Shown one piece after another: positions 33,647 to 41,779 of a stretch of 64,000 nucleotides of DNA; position 1 is the first letter of the stretch, and each line of letters starts with the position of its first letter. The notes below the pieces were generated by a model. That model made no database searches. It had not been told where the DNA came from and was given only the letters and a program-made list of their open reading frames with translations. This DNA is from Lachnospiraceae bacterium (GTDB lineage: Bacteria > Bacillota > Clostridia > Lachnospirales > Lachnospiraceae), in assembly GCA_024682075.1 (NCBI GenBank), contig JAIKZQ010000045.1, forward strand, positions 26,246 to 90,245, written 5' to 3'. Made by a program: the position numbers and the translations under genes.

Positions 33647-33674
33647 AAGGAGCTGTCCGCATGGACAGCTCCTT
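33647..33674. terminator. Bidirectional intrinsic terminator
   Basis: AAGGAGCTGTCC (33647-33658), loop GCAT, GGACAGCTCCTT (33663-33674): a perfect 12-bp stem between the convergent ABC operon and fba. Confidence 0.93.
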
Positions 33675-33696
33675 GTTGTTTCTTCTGATGCAGTTA

Positions 33697-34665
33697 TCAG
33701 ATCTTGTGATCGGATCCGAGAACGTTGAGGATCTTGTGAGCAACCATATCCTTAACAGCCTGACGAGCGGGCTTGAGATACTGGCGGGGATCGAAGTGAT
33801 CGGGATGCTCAACGAAGTACTTACGGATGTTAGCGGTCATTGCAAGACGGATATCGGAGTCGATATTGATCTTACATACTGCAAGGGTAGCTGCCTTACG
33901 GAGCTGCTCCTCAGGGATACCTACCGCATCGGGCATGTTTCCGCCGTACTCATTGACCATCTTGACGAATTCCTGAGGAACTGAAGATGATCCGTGAAGA
34001 ACGATGGGGAATCCGGGAAGTCTCTTGATGCACTCCTCGAGAACGTCGAAACGAAGCGGAGGGGGAACAAGGATGCCGTCAGCATTTCTGGTGCACTGCT
34101 CTGCAGTGAACTTGTAAGCGCCATGGCTGGTTCCGATAGCGATTGCAAGAGAGTCGCATCCGGTTCTGTCTACGAACTCTTCAACTTCCTCGGGTCTGGT
34201 GTAAGCTTCCTTACCTGACTCAACCTGAACCTCATCCTCGATACCTGCAAGAGTTCCGAGCTCAGCCTCTACGACTACGCCGTGATCGTGAGCATACTCA
34301 ACTACCTGCTTGGTAAGAGCGATGTTGTCCTCAAAAGACTTGGAAGAAGCGTCGATCATGACAGAAGTGAATCCGCCGTCGATACAGGACTTGCAAAGCT
34401 CGAAAGTATCACCGTGATCAAGGTGAAGAGCGATGGGAATCTGAGGATTCTCCTGAACAGCTGCCTCTACCATCTTTACAAGATAGGTATGGTTGGCATA
34501 TGCTCTAGCGCCCTTGGAAACCTGAAGAATAACAGGGCTCTCAAGCTCGCCTGCAGCTTCGGTGATGCCCTGGACGATCTCCATGTTGTTGACGTTGAAA
34601 GCACCGACAGCGTATCCGCCGTCATAAGCTTTCTTGAACATCTCTTTCGTTGTTACCAATGCCAT
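33697..34665 (-). CDS. fba: Fructose-bisphosphate aldolase, class II
   Basis: Glycolytic cleavage of fructose-1,6-bisphosphate by a zinc enzyme. 322 residues. The N-terminal GYAVGAFNVNNMEIVQGI and the first zinc motif in ALHLDHGDTFELCKSCIDGGFTSVMIDAS (conserved HLDHG) are diagnostic. A second set VVVEAELGTLAGIED and DSLAIAIGTSHGAYK completes the metal site, and VLHGSSSVP is the phosphate loop. AGGAGG lies 7 nt before the ATG. The upstream promoter TTGACT-N17-TATTAT is strong, as expected for glycolysis. Monocistronic by layout. Confidence 0.97.
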   Translation of the reverse strand: MALVTTKEMFKKAYDGGYAVGAFNVNNMEIVQGITEAAGELESPVILQVSKGARAYANHTYLVKMVEAAVQENPQIPIALHLDHGDTFELCKSCIDGGFTSVMIDASSKSFEDNIALTKQVVEYAHDHGVVVEAELGTLAGIEDEVQVESGKEAYTRPEEVEEFVDRTGCDSLAIAIGTSHGAYKFTAEQCTRNADGILVPPPLRFDVLEECIKRLPGFPIVLHGSSSVPQEFVKMVNEYGGNMPDAVGIPEEQLRKAATLAVCKINIDSDIRLAMTANIRKYFVEHPDHFDPRQYLKPARQAVKDMVAHKILNVLGSDHKI

Positions 34666-34719
34666 AACGAAAAACCTCCTTAAATAGTGAATGTTTTACG
34701 AAAAGACTCGTATGTATCA

Positions 34720-34748
34720 ATAATAATTTGTGAAGGGTTTTAAGTCAA
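34720..34748 (-). promoter_or_regulatory. Sigma-A promoter of fba
   Basis: On the minus strand TTGACT (complement 34748-34743), 17 nt, TATTAT (complement 34725-34720), about 55 bp before the fba start. Near-consensus boxes at ideal spacing. Confidence 0.8.
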
Positions 34749-34891
34749 TAAGCCATATGCCCAATAACGGGTGTAATAGACGTTTTTCGTCAGCTTAACA
34801 TGGCCGTTTTTCAGCGGCTTTTTGCGAAGAAGCCGTCAGTATGCTACTCTGTAAGGGTAGCCGGTTGGCCGTGCGGATATTATGTATACCA

Positions 34892-35560
34892 ATGAACATG
34901 AAGATTGAAAAAAAAGAACTGTTTTTCAACATCCTGATAGTAGTGCTGGTAGGCATCGGCGTCTTCCTGACGCTCAATAAGCATGACGCCGGAGCACTCC
35001 TTCTTACAAAGGGACTGAAGAACTTCAAATACTATACCGTCCTGTCCAATGTCTTCGCCGGCATTGTGTCTGCCATGTGGCTTGGAAGGGCTCTGGCATT
35101 CCGCGGCAGGGAGTATGACCCGGATCCCCTGTACATGAAGGTCCTGCGTCTTACCGCAGCCGCTGCCGTCACGGTCACGTTTCTGACGATCGCATGCTTC
35201 CTCGGGCCTATCTATGGTCATGCGCATATGTATCACAATGCGAATTTCTTTTTCCATCTGGTGGTGCCCATCGTCGCATTCATCGCGTATTTCTTTTCCG
35301 GGGATGCCAAGCAGATCCCGTTTAAGGCTACATACGGAGCTGCGGTCTTTACGTTCCTGTACGGATCCATATATCTGATCAACATTCTGGTGAACGGAAA
35401 GGGCGTGGGGGAGGACTCCAATGACTGGTACGGCTTCCTTAACTGGGGAATGCCGATCGGGATCGTCATATTTGCATTCATCACACTCACTGCGTGGGGA
35501 GTGGCACTGCTTTTGAGATTCATCGCAAACAGGCTGAAAAGAAAGGCATCCGAAAAGTGA
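34892..35560 (+). CDS. Pr6Pr/FAR-17a-like integral membrane protein
   Basis: About 222 residues and six hydrophobic helices. FKYYTVLSNVFAGIVS, FLGPIYGHAHMYHNANFFFHLVVPIVAF and YGSIYLINILVNGKG follow the pattern of the Pr6Pr/FAR-17a-AIG1 family, in which a conserved His lies in an HxxVP motif (here FFHLVVP). Some eukaryotic relatives are threonine hydrolases of fatty-acid esters; a bacterial function is not established. The start is unsure: ATG at 34892 or 34898, neither with a good site, and the frame is open to 34841. Its stop overlaps the GTG start of the next gene (GTGA). Confidence 0.7.
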   Translation: MNMKIEKKELFFNILIVVLVGIGVFLTLNKHDAGALLLTKGLKNFKYYTVLSNVFAGIVSAMWLGRALAFRGREYDPDPLYMKVLRLTAAAAVTVTFLTIACFLGPIYGHAHMYHNANFFFHLVVPIVAFIAYFFSGDAKQIPFKATYGAAVFTFLYGSIYLINILVNGKGVGEDSNDWYGFLNWGMPIGIVIFAFITLTAWGVALLLRFIANRLKRKASEK

Positions 35561-36714
35561 TCTATCTGGTGTATCCGTTACTTATCGCCGCATTATTATG
35601 GGGGAGCAGGCTCAGCAAAAAGGGGGAGTGGAACGACTCCGCTTTTTCACTTGACCAGATGAAGGCTCTTCAGGGATTCTTTGCCGTGTGCATCATGCTT
35701 CACCACATTGGACAGCAGACCTGTGCACCCTGGCTGGATCCGTCGATAATCACTCCGGGTCTGGAACTTTTTGTTCCCTTCGGATTCTACATGGTGGGGA
35801 TCTTCATGTTCTGCTCGGGATACGGACTCTATGTCAGTTATAAGACCAAGCCGGGATATCTCGAAAAGAGCTTTATTCTTTACAGGGTCCTTCCCATAGT
35901 CTTTACCGGATATGTCGTGACGCTCATCTTTTTTGCCGCAAGGCTGCTCCTCGGCGAGAAGATGGGCCCGAAGCAGGCGTTCTGGTATCTGAGCCTTGCT
36001 AAGCTCTGTAATCCCAACGGCTGGTATGTGCTGATCATCCCGATCTTCTATCTTGCGTTTTTCCTGGCATTCAGATTCTGTAAAAAAGAAAAGACCGCGG
36101 TCCTTGCAGTCCTGGCATTTACCGTTGTTTATCAGCTCATCGGTACAGCGATAGACCATAACGACTGGTGGATGAGAGGGGAATGGTGGTACAATTCCGT
36201 GCATTTCTTTGTGATAGGCATATTCTTTGCGCGTCACGAAGATAAAATAGTCGCTCATCTGAAAAAACATTTCGTGCTGTATCTGGTCCTTTCCTTCGTG
36301 CTCATGTTCCTTTTATACGGAGTTGCGGAATTCACCAGAGGATTTGCCTCATATTACGGTGAGAACTGGGGGGCGCCGGACAAGATCCTCAGGAGAAGAG
36401 TGACGCTCTGCTCGGAGATCCTGGCATCGTCCGCATTTGTGTTTTTCGTGTTCATATCCTGTCTGAAGCTTAAGATAGGCAACAGGTTTCTTAAGTTCAT
36501 GGGCGGCATCACGCTCGAGTTCTACCTGATCCACGGTCTGTTCATCGGTCTGTTCGGAAGATCGATGGATGGGCTTAATGGCATATATCATATTCAAAAT
36601 GTTTTCCTGCATGTTCTGGCAGTATTTGCACTCGGAACGCTTTCTGCTGCCGGTTTGAGCAGGCTGAGGAAGGCAGTGTTCAGGAAAAGAAAAGTGAGCA
36701 GGACAGATGGATGA
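35557..36714 (+). CDS. Acyltransferase-3-family-like membrane protein
   Basis: 385 residues with about ten helices. FSLDQMKALQGFFAVCIMLHHIGQQ near the N-terminus carries the conserved His of acyltransferase family 3, and FYMVGIFMFCSGYGLYVSY and GITLEFYLIHGLFIG match later motifs. Likely transfers acyl groups to a surface glycan; substrate unknown. I chose the GTG at 35557 that overlaps the preceding stop, because the open frame up to 35494 runs inside the upstream gene. The 3' end overlaps the LytTR start by 8 nt, so four genes (34892-37617) form one coupled operon. Confidence 0.8.
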   Translation: MIYLVYPLLIAALLWGSRLSKKGEWNDSAFSLDQMKALQGFFAVCIMLHHIGQQTCAPWLDPSIITPGLELFVPFGFYMVGIFMFCSGYGLYVSYKTKPGYLEKSFILYRVLPIVFTGYVVTLIFFAARLLLGEKMGPKQAFWYLSLAKLCNPNGWYVLIIPIFYLAFFLAFRFCKKEKTAVLAVLAFTVVYQLIGTAIDHNDWWMRGEWWYNSVHFFVIGIFFARHEDKIVAHLKKHFVLYLVLSFVLMFLLYGVAEFTRGFASYYGENWGAPDKILRRRVTLCSEILASSAFVFFVFISCLKLKIGNRFLKFMGGITLEFYLIHGLFIGLFGRSMDGLNGIYHIQNVFLHVLAVFALGTLSAAGLSRLRKAVFRKRKVSRTDG

Positions 36715-37192
36715 AAAAGTAAGCATCCGTGTTGAGACCGATCCGTCGATGACCGGCACGGAAGTGATCATACGCAGCGGGGCCTCCCCCGAACTGATCG
36801 CAGGTATCGCCAGGGCTATAGAAAACAGCCTCAATGAAGAGCATCCCAAGATTGCCGCATATGACGGAAACTCGGTGATCCTGGTTGAACAAAAGGACAT
36901 AGTAAGGGTGTATTCCGAAAACCGCAGGATAAAGCTGTGCACGGAAAGCAGTGAGCATGACGTGCGGCTTTCGCTCAGGGATATGGAAATGATGCTCGAT
37001 CCGTCTGTTTTTGTGAGGATAAGCCGTTTTGAGATCGTCAATCTGAAGAAGGTCACGGGCTTTGACCTTAACATGGTGGGAACCATCAGGGTGAATTTTA
37101 CGGGAGGTTCGTTTACCTGGGTCGCACGCAGGTATGTAAGGGAAATCCAGAACAAACTCGTTAACATATGCGGGGGAGGTGACGGAAGATGA
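36707..37192 (+). CDS. LytTR-domain transcription regulator (second copy)
   Basis: 161 residues. LytTR domain: YDGNSVILVEQKDIVRVYSE, DPSVFVRISRFEIVNLKKVTGFDL and GGSFTWVARRYVREIQNKL. The N-terminal 60 residues (ETDPSMTGTEVIIRSG) are a small alpha/beta segment, not a receiver. It starts inside the acyltransferase gene (8-nt overlap) with GCAGGA upstream and ends with an ATGA overlap to DUF3021. The arrangement is parallel to 23395-24290 but with different neighbours; sequence similarity between the two LytTR proteins is low apart from the domain pattern. Confidence 0.93.
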   Translation: MDEKVSIRVETDPSMTGTEVIIRSGASPELIAGIARAIENSLNEEHPKIAAYDGNSVILVEQKDIVRVYSENRRIKLCTESSEHDVRLSLRDMEMMLDPSVFVRISRFEIVNLKKVTGFDLNMVGTIRVNFTGGSFTWVARRYVREIQNKLVNICGGGDGR

Positions 37193-37617
37193 ACAAGCTT
37201 GTGAAAAAAACGATCATCCTCGGTGTTTCGGGATTCTTCCTGGGCATATTTGTCGGCATGATGATATCCCTTCTCACAGGGCCCGGGTCTTTTGATGAAT
37301 ATCTGGATTCCGTTTCATTCTTTTATCTGTTCGTGGGAGGCGTGCACGGGCTTATATGCATGGCCGGAACCATAGTGTACGACATAGAAAAGTGGAGCAT
37401 TGCCGGTGCGACATTCACGCATTTTGTGCTGTGCATGACATGTTTTTGCCTGCTGGGATGGATACAGGGATGGCTCGAGTTTGGAAGCGCGCTGTTCTGG
37501 ACCATGACGGTAATGGAGGTCCTGGCGTATTTCATAGTATGGCTGATCATGTACCTGACTTATCGCCGCAAGGTCGGTAAGCTTAATGAAGACCTGGCCA
37601 GGGCAAAAGGCAAATGA
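37189..37617 (+). CDS. DUF3021 membrane protein, partner of LytTR (second copy)
   Basis: 142 residues and four helices (TIILGVSGFFLGIFVGMMIS; SFFYLFVGGVHGLICMAGTI; FTHFVLCMTCFCLLGWIQGW; MTVMEVLAYFIVWLIMYLTY) with a basic cytosolic C-terminus. Type and position match DUF3021. It likely keeps the upstream LytTR protein in check or passes on an envelope signal (family context). Last gene of the operon. No clear terminator follows before the next promoterless-looking gap of about 110 bases. Confidence 0.87.
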   Translation: MNKLVKKTIILGVSGFFLGIFVGMMISLLTGPGSFDEYLDSVSFFYLFVGGVHGLICMAGTIVYDIEKWSIAGATFTHFVLCMTCFCLLGWIQGWLEFGSALFWTMTVMEVLAYFIVWLIMYLTYRRKVGKLNEDLARAKGK

Positions 37618-37731
37618 CACCGCTCGGACGTCTGAATCGACCGTTCGTTTCCCGCTCAGAGTCGGTTAATATATTCTTTAGTATACTTGACTAATATTAT
37701 ATTAATTGATGATTCATACCGGAGAGAAGGA

Positions 37732-38595
37732 ATGGCTGAGGATAATAACAACATCGTAACGGAAGAAACCGAAGGAAAGAAAAAGAAGATATGGTTCAAG
37801 GTCCTGGTGACCGGCAAGAACAGGAAGATCGCAACTGATATTTGCGAACATCTTGAAAATGACAGGGGATATCTGACCGTCAAGTGCTCTCCGAGCAAGA
37901 CGGCACTTTTTGATGCGCTCCTTGCCGAACTTCCGAAGGTTGTGATAATTTGTCTCGGAGATGAGACAGATGAGACGGTCAAGGCTTATAATGTCCTTAA
38001 GGAAGCGAACAGACAGGGGAGCTGTGCCACGATCGTGGTCACCAATGAAGATGATGAAAAGATCTTCATCAAGTATTCCGAACTGTCCAAGGTTTCTTTT
38101 CTGTCCAGGCCGGTCTCGCTCTTTGCTCTATATGAGAAAATGATGGGCATTGAGAAGAAGTTCCAGGAGAATGCAGATAAGAATATGTCGGCATTCAGGG
38201 AATGGGAGAATGAAAATGCCGACAAGGATGTCAGGAAGAAGATCCTTATTGTCGACGATGACACCGAACAGCTGATACATATCAAGGAACAGCTCAGGGA
38301 ATTCTATGATGTCACTGCCGTCAAGTCCGGAAGTGCCGCGCTTAAGTCCATCATGAAGAGGAAACCGGATCTGATACTTCTGGATTATCTTATGCCTGAT
38401 GACGACGGGCCTGTGGTGTTCAAGAAGATCAAGGCATTTGAGAATTTTGCCGACATACCGATCATCTTCCTTACCGGAATGACCGAAAAAAGTGCCGTGA
38501 TAGAGACTCTGACTAAATTGCGTCCCGAAGGATATATAATTAAGCCTTCCAAGAAATCGGAACTTGTTGCAAAGATAATAGATATACTGGGGTAA
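37732..38595 (+). CDS. Response regulator with pseudo-receiver plus receiver, no output domain
   Basis: 287 residues. Residues 20-145 (WFKVLVTGKNRKIATDICEHL, KVVIICLGDET, FLSRPVSLFALYEKM) have a receiver-like fold without the acidic pocket. Residues 165-287 are a true receiver: ILIVDDDTEQ, phospho-acceptor in LILLDYLMPDDDG, IIFLTGMTEKS and switch Lys in IIKPSKK. No DNA-binding, GGDEF or other output follows, so it must act by protein contact, like CheY or Spo0F. GGAGAGAAGGA precedes the ATG at 37732; the open frame begins at 37687. It heads the signalling operon to 44475. Confidence 0.9.
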   Translation: MAEDNNNIVTEETEGKKKKIWFKVLVTGKNRKIATDICEHLENDRGYLTVKCSPSKTALFDALLAELPKVVIICLGDETDETVKAYNVLKEANRQGSCATIVVTNEDDEKIFIKYSELSKVSFLSRPVSLFALYEKMMGIEKKFQENADKNMSAFREWENENADKDVRKKILIVDDDTEQLIHIKEQLREFYDVTAVKSGSAALKSIMKRKPDLILLDYLMPDDDGPVVFKKIKAFENFADIPIIFLTGMTEKSAVIETLTKLRPEGYIIKPSKKSELVAKIIDILG

Positions 38596-38599
38596 AAAG

Positions 38600-39202
38600 A
38601 TGGGATACGATCTTTCGGTTCTTACCGCTGCCGGTCTTGACATAAAGGCGGGACTCGGATATACGGGCGGAGAAGACAAGTATGTCTCCGCCGTTCAAAG
38701 GTTCTACAAAAATCATGAGAAGAACGTGGCCAGGATCGAAGAGCTTTTGATGGCAGAAGATTATGAGAATTACATGATCACTGTCCATGCCCTGAAGAGC
38801 AATTCCAAAATGATAGGTGCCGCGACTCTGGGATCCATGTTCGAGGAACTTGAAAATGCGGCAAGGAACCGTGATACGGGAGTCATCGATTCGATCGGCC
38901 CCATTGCGATGCAGCTTTACGATACACTCATTGAAAACCTGAAGCCCGTCGGAGAGATGGGAGAAGTCAGGGCTGCAGGCGAGATATCGGCAGAAGAGGC
39001 CAGACGCGTAGCTGCAGAACTTCTGACAGCATTGGATGATTTCGACGATGAGCTGTCCAAGGAACTTGTGACAAAACTGTCGGGATATCCTTTCAGGATG
39101 ACTCAGAAAGAAAAACTTAAAGAAGCTGCTGCACAGATAGATGATTTTTTGTACGATGAAGCTGCTGATATCATTAAGGAGATTGTTCCTGCTATAGAAT
39201 AG
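38600..39202 (+). CDS. HPt phosphotransfer protein with extra helical domain
   Basis: 200 residues, all helical. Phospho-His in VHALKSNSKMIGAATLGSMFEELE, the HPt signature, nearly the same wording as the HPt at the end of the kinase at 1-1247. After an Ala/Glu-rich hinge, residues 130-200 form a second helical unit (EEARRVAAELLTALDDFDDEL) without a phospho-His. It lies 4 nt after the response regulator and 8 nt before the membrane kinase. It probably shuttles phosphate between the kinases' receivers and the regulator at 37732 (inference). Confidence 0.9.
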   Translation: MGYDLSVLTAAGLDIKAGLGYTGGEDKYVSAVQRFYKNHEKNVARIEELLMAEDYENYMITVHALKSNSKMIGAATLGSMFEELENAARNRDTGVIDSIGPIAMQLYDTLIENLKPVGEMGEVRAAGEISAEEARRVAAELLTALDDFDDELSKELVTKLSGYPFRMTQKEKLKEAAAQIDDFLYDEAADIIKEIVPAIE

Positions 39203-39210
39203 GTGATGAA

Positions 39211-41730
39211 GTGAAGCGTATCCGACTGATAATCACGGTTGTTCTTCTGCTGACATTCTGTTATATCCTTATCGGCCAGATCGTCATGCCGAAGAATATA
39301 CCCGAAAACGGGAATATCTGCGACATTCTTCCCGGAGATAACTGGGTTCGCATTATGCCTGACGGAAGCCGGGTGCCTTTTGAGGTGCCGGGGCACACGG
39401 ACGGAGATGTTGTGATTGAAACTGTTCTTCCGGAAGAGTATGACAGGGATTACGCTGTTGTGTGCATTCGCGGCATGGACATGGATATCTATGTCGGTGA
39501 CGAGCTGAGGGCATCGCTTCACACAGGTGAGGGAGGCTTTTTCGGGGACCGCTCGGGTGAAGTGTATGTCATGGCCTCCATCTATGCCGGTGATGCGGGA
39601 AAGCCGCTGAGGATCAATTATGCCTATAATTCCGGCATGGTCAATGAGGTCTATATCGGCACGCGTTTAGGCATACTGAAATATCTGTTCCATCTTTACG
39701 GTTTTGAACTGTTCATAGGTCTTTCCATTCTTCTGCTTGGAGGCATATGCCTCGTTGCGGCAGTCGTTTACAGATATCTCCATAAGAAATATCTCGAGAT
39801 GGAGCATCTTTCCATCGGAGTCATTGTCGGTGCCTGCTGGGTTCTGTCCAATTCGGTTTTCAGGCAGCTGTATTTCAGCAACATTTCCATCATGAGCGAC
39901 ATGCCTTTCCTTATGGTCATGGTCATGCCGCTTCCTTTCCTTGTATTCATTAATTCTCTTCAGAACAGCAGATATGCCAAGGCGATAACCGTAGGATTCG
40001 TGATAGAGATCACGAATTTTGTCGTAAGCGGAACGCTTTTTGCATTCGGAAAGCTTCCTCTTACCAAAAGCTTTGCTTTCTCCGCTCTCGGTGCACTTGT
40101 CTGCATCATCATATTCTTCGTGACCATCATCCTGGATCTTAAAAAACATCTGCTTTATTCCTACAGATATGTTGCGGTCGGATTCGGACTGCTGGCTGTT
40201 TCGGCGATCATACAGATCTTCTCATATCAGTTCGGCCATTACGGCGTTTTCTCCGGAATGTACATGGCTCTGGGATTGTTCAGCTTTCTTATCTGTTCGA
40301 TAATCCACACGATCAAACAGCTGATAGGCATAAGGGTTGAAGCCAATGAGCTTTTCCATATGAGCAAGGCCAAGGATGATTTCCTTGCCAACATGTCGCA
40401 CGAGATAAGGACGCCCCTTAACGGAATCCTGGGCATGGATGAGATGATACTGCGCGATACCAAGGAGCTGCGCATCAAGCAGTATGCGCTTGACATCAAG
40501 AGCGCAGGCAACACGCTTTTATCGATCATTAATGACATCCTGGATCTCAGCAAGATCGAGTCGGGGAATTTTGAGATCATTCCCGTCGATTATGATCTTG
40601 CGTCAGTCCTTAATGATGTCCTTAACATGACACGTACCAGGGCTCAGAAGAAGGGGCTCGAATACAATTTCGTCGTATCGGAATCAATACCCTCGTCACT
40701 TCACGGAGATGAGATCAGGATACGCCAGGTGATGCTCAACATCATCAACAATGCGATCAAGTACACGCAGGAAGGCCATGTTGATGTGAACATCTCATCA
40801 GAGACCACAATGATGGGAAACAGCATCAATCTTAAGGTAAGTGTTGCCGATACGGGCATGGGCATCAAGGAAGAGGACAAGCAGAAGCTGTTCAAGAGTT
40901 TCCAGAGACTCGATGAAAAGAAGAACAGGAGCATCGAGGGCACGGGGCTCGGACTTCACATTACCCAGAGGCTGCTGGAGATGATGGAAGGCGGTATCGA
41001 GTTTGAGAGTGAATACGGCAAAGGAAGCACATTCACGATCACCGTACCTCAGAAAGTTGTGAAAGCAGCACCGATAGGTGATTTCAGCAGAGCGGTCAAA
41101 GAATTTCTCGAGCATATCGAAACCGATGAAGTCGGGCTGTATGCACCTAAAGCCAGGGTTCTGGTAGTCGATGACAATGATCTGAATCTCGATGTCATGG
41201 AAGGACTTTTGAGAGATACCAAGATAAAGGCCGACTATGTGGATTCGGGACTTAAGTGCATCGAGATGGTCAAGGAAAATGATTATGACTGCATCCTTCT
41301 GGACCAGATGATGCCCGGAATGAGCGGTGAAGCTACTCTGGCTGAAATGAAAGAAAAGGGACTTGTCGAAACCACTCCGGTTGTGGCTCTTACCGCAGAC
41401 GCGATCATAGGCGCCAGGGAAAACTACATTGCAATGGGTTTCACAGATTATCTGAGCAAGCCGGTCAAATATGAACAGCTCGAAAAGCTTCTCAAGGAAT
41501 ATATTCCGTCGGAAAAACAGCTTGTTCACAGACAGGCCGACGAACTTCCGGTAATGCTGATATGGGGTGATGATCCGGACCTAATGAAACTGGAAAGGGA
41601 AAGGCTTGACGGAATATATAAGTGCATATGTGTCACGGGCGAAAAGGCCAGGGACAAGTATCTTGAAAAGCACAAACCGACAGCTGTCATGCATGTTCAG
41701 GCAGGTCCTTTGTCCGCAGAAGAGGATTGA
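39211..41730 (+). CDS. Membrane hybrid histidine kinase (7TM-DISM-like sensor, HisKA, HATPase, receiver)
   Basis: 839 residues. One N-terminal helix, an extracellular beta-rich region of about 140 residues (about 30-170), then seven hydrophobic helices (about 175-385), a 7TMR-DISM-like sensor. The kinase core has the phospho-His in DDFLANMSHEIRTPLNG, N-box MLNIINNAIKYT and GTGLGLHI. The receiver has VLVVDDNDLN, Asp in CILLDQMMPGMSG and Lys in YLSKPVKYE. An 80-residue C-terminal tail (LPVMLIWGDDPDLMKLERER; KYLEKHKPTAVM) recurs in the next kinase. GTG start with AGGTGA 4 nt upstream. No HPt of its own; the separate HPt gene lies just upstream. Confidence 0.92.
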   Translation: MKRIRLIITVVLLLTFCYILIGQIVMPKNIPENGNICDILPGDNWVRIMPDGSRVPFEVPGHTDGDVVIETVLPEEYDRDYAVVCIRGMDMDIYVGDELRASLHTGEGGFFGDRSGEVYVMASIYAGDAGKPLRINYAYNSGMVNEVYIGTRLGILKYLFHLYGFELFIGLSILLLGGICLVAAVVYRYLHKKYLEMEHLSIGVIVGACWVLSNSVFRQLYFSNISIMSDMPFLMVMVMPLPFLVFINSLQNSRYAKAITVGFVIEITNFVVSGTLFAFGKLPLTKSFAFSALGALVCIIIFFVTIILDLKKHLLYSYRYVAVGFGLLAVSAIIQIFSYQFGHYGVFSGMYMALGLFSFLICSIIHTIKQLIGIRVEANELFHMSKAKDDFLANMSHEIRTPLNGILGMDEMILRDTKELRIKQYALDIKSAGNTLLSIINDILDLSKIESGNFEIIPVDYDLASVLNDVLNMTRTRAQKKGLEYNFVVSESIPSSLHGDEIRIRQVMLNIINNAIKYTQEGHVDVNISSETTMMGNSINLKVSVADTGMGIKEEDKQKLFKSFQRLDEKKNRSIEGTGLGLHITQRLLEMMEGGIEFESEYGKGSTFTITVPQKVVKAAPIGDFSRAVKEFLEHIETDEVGLYAPKARVLVVDDNDLNLDVMEGLLRDTKIKADYVDSGLKCIEMVKENDYDCILLDQMMPGMSGEATLAEMKEKGLVETTPVVALTADAIIGARENYIAMGFTDYLSKPVKYEQLEKLLKEYIPSEKQLVHRQADELPVMLIWGDDPDLMKLERERLDGIYKCICVTGEKARDKYLEKHKPTAVMHVQAGPLSAEED

Positions 41731-41779
41731 CATTATCTGCGCTTTACGGGTGCCTGATGAGTGGGAGATATAAGATTAT

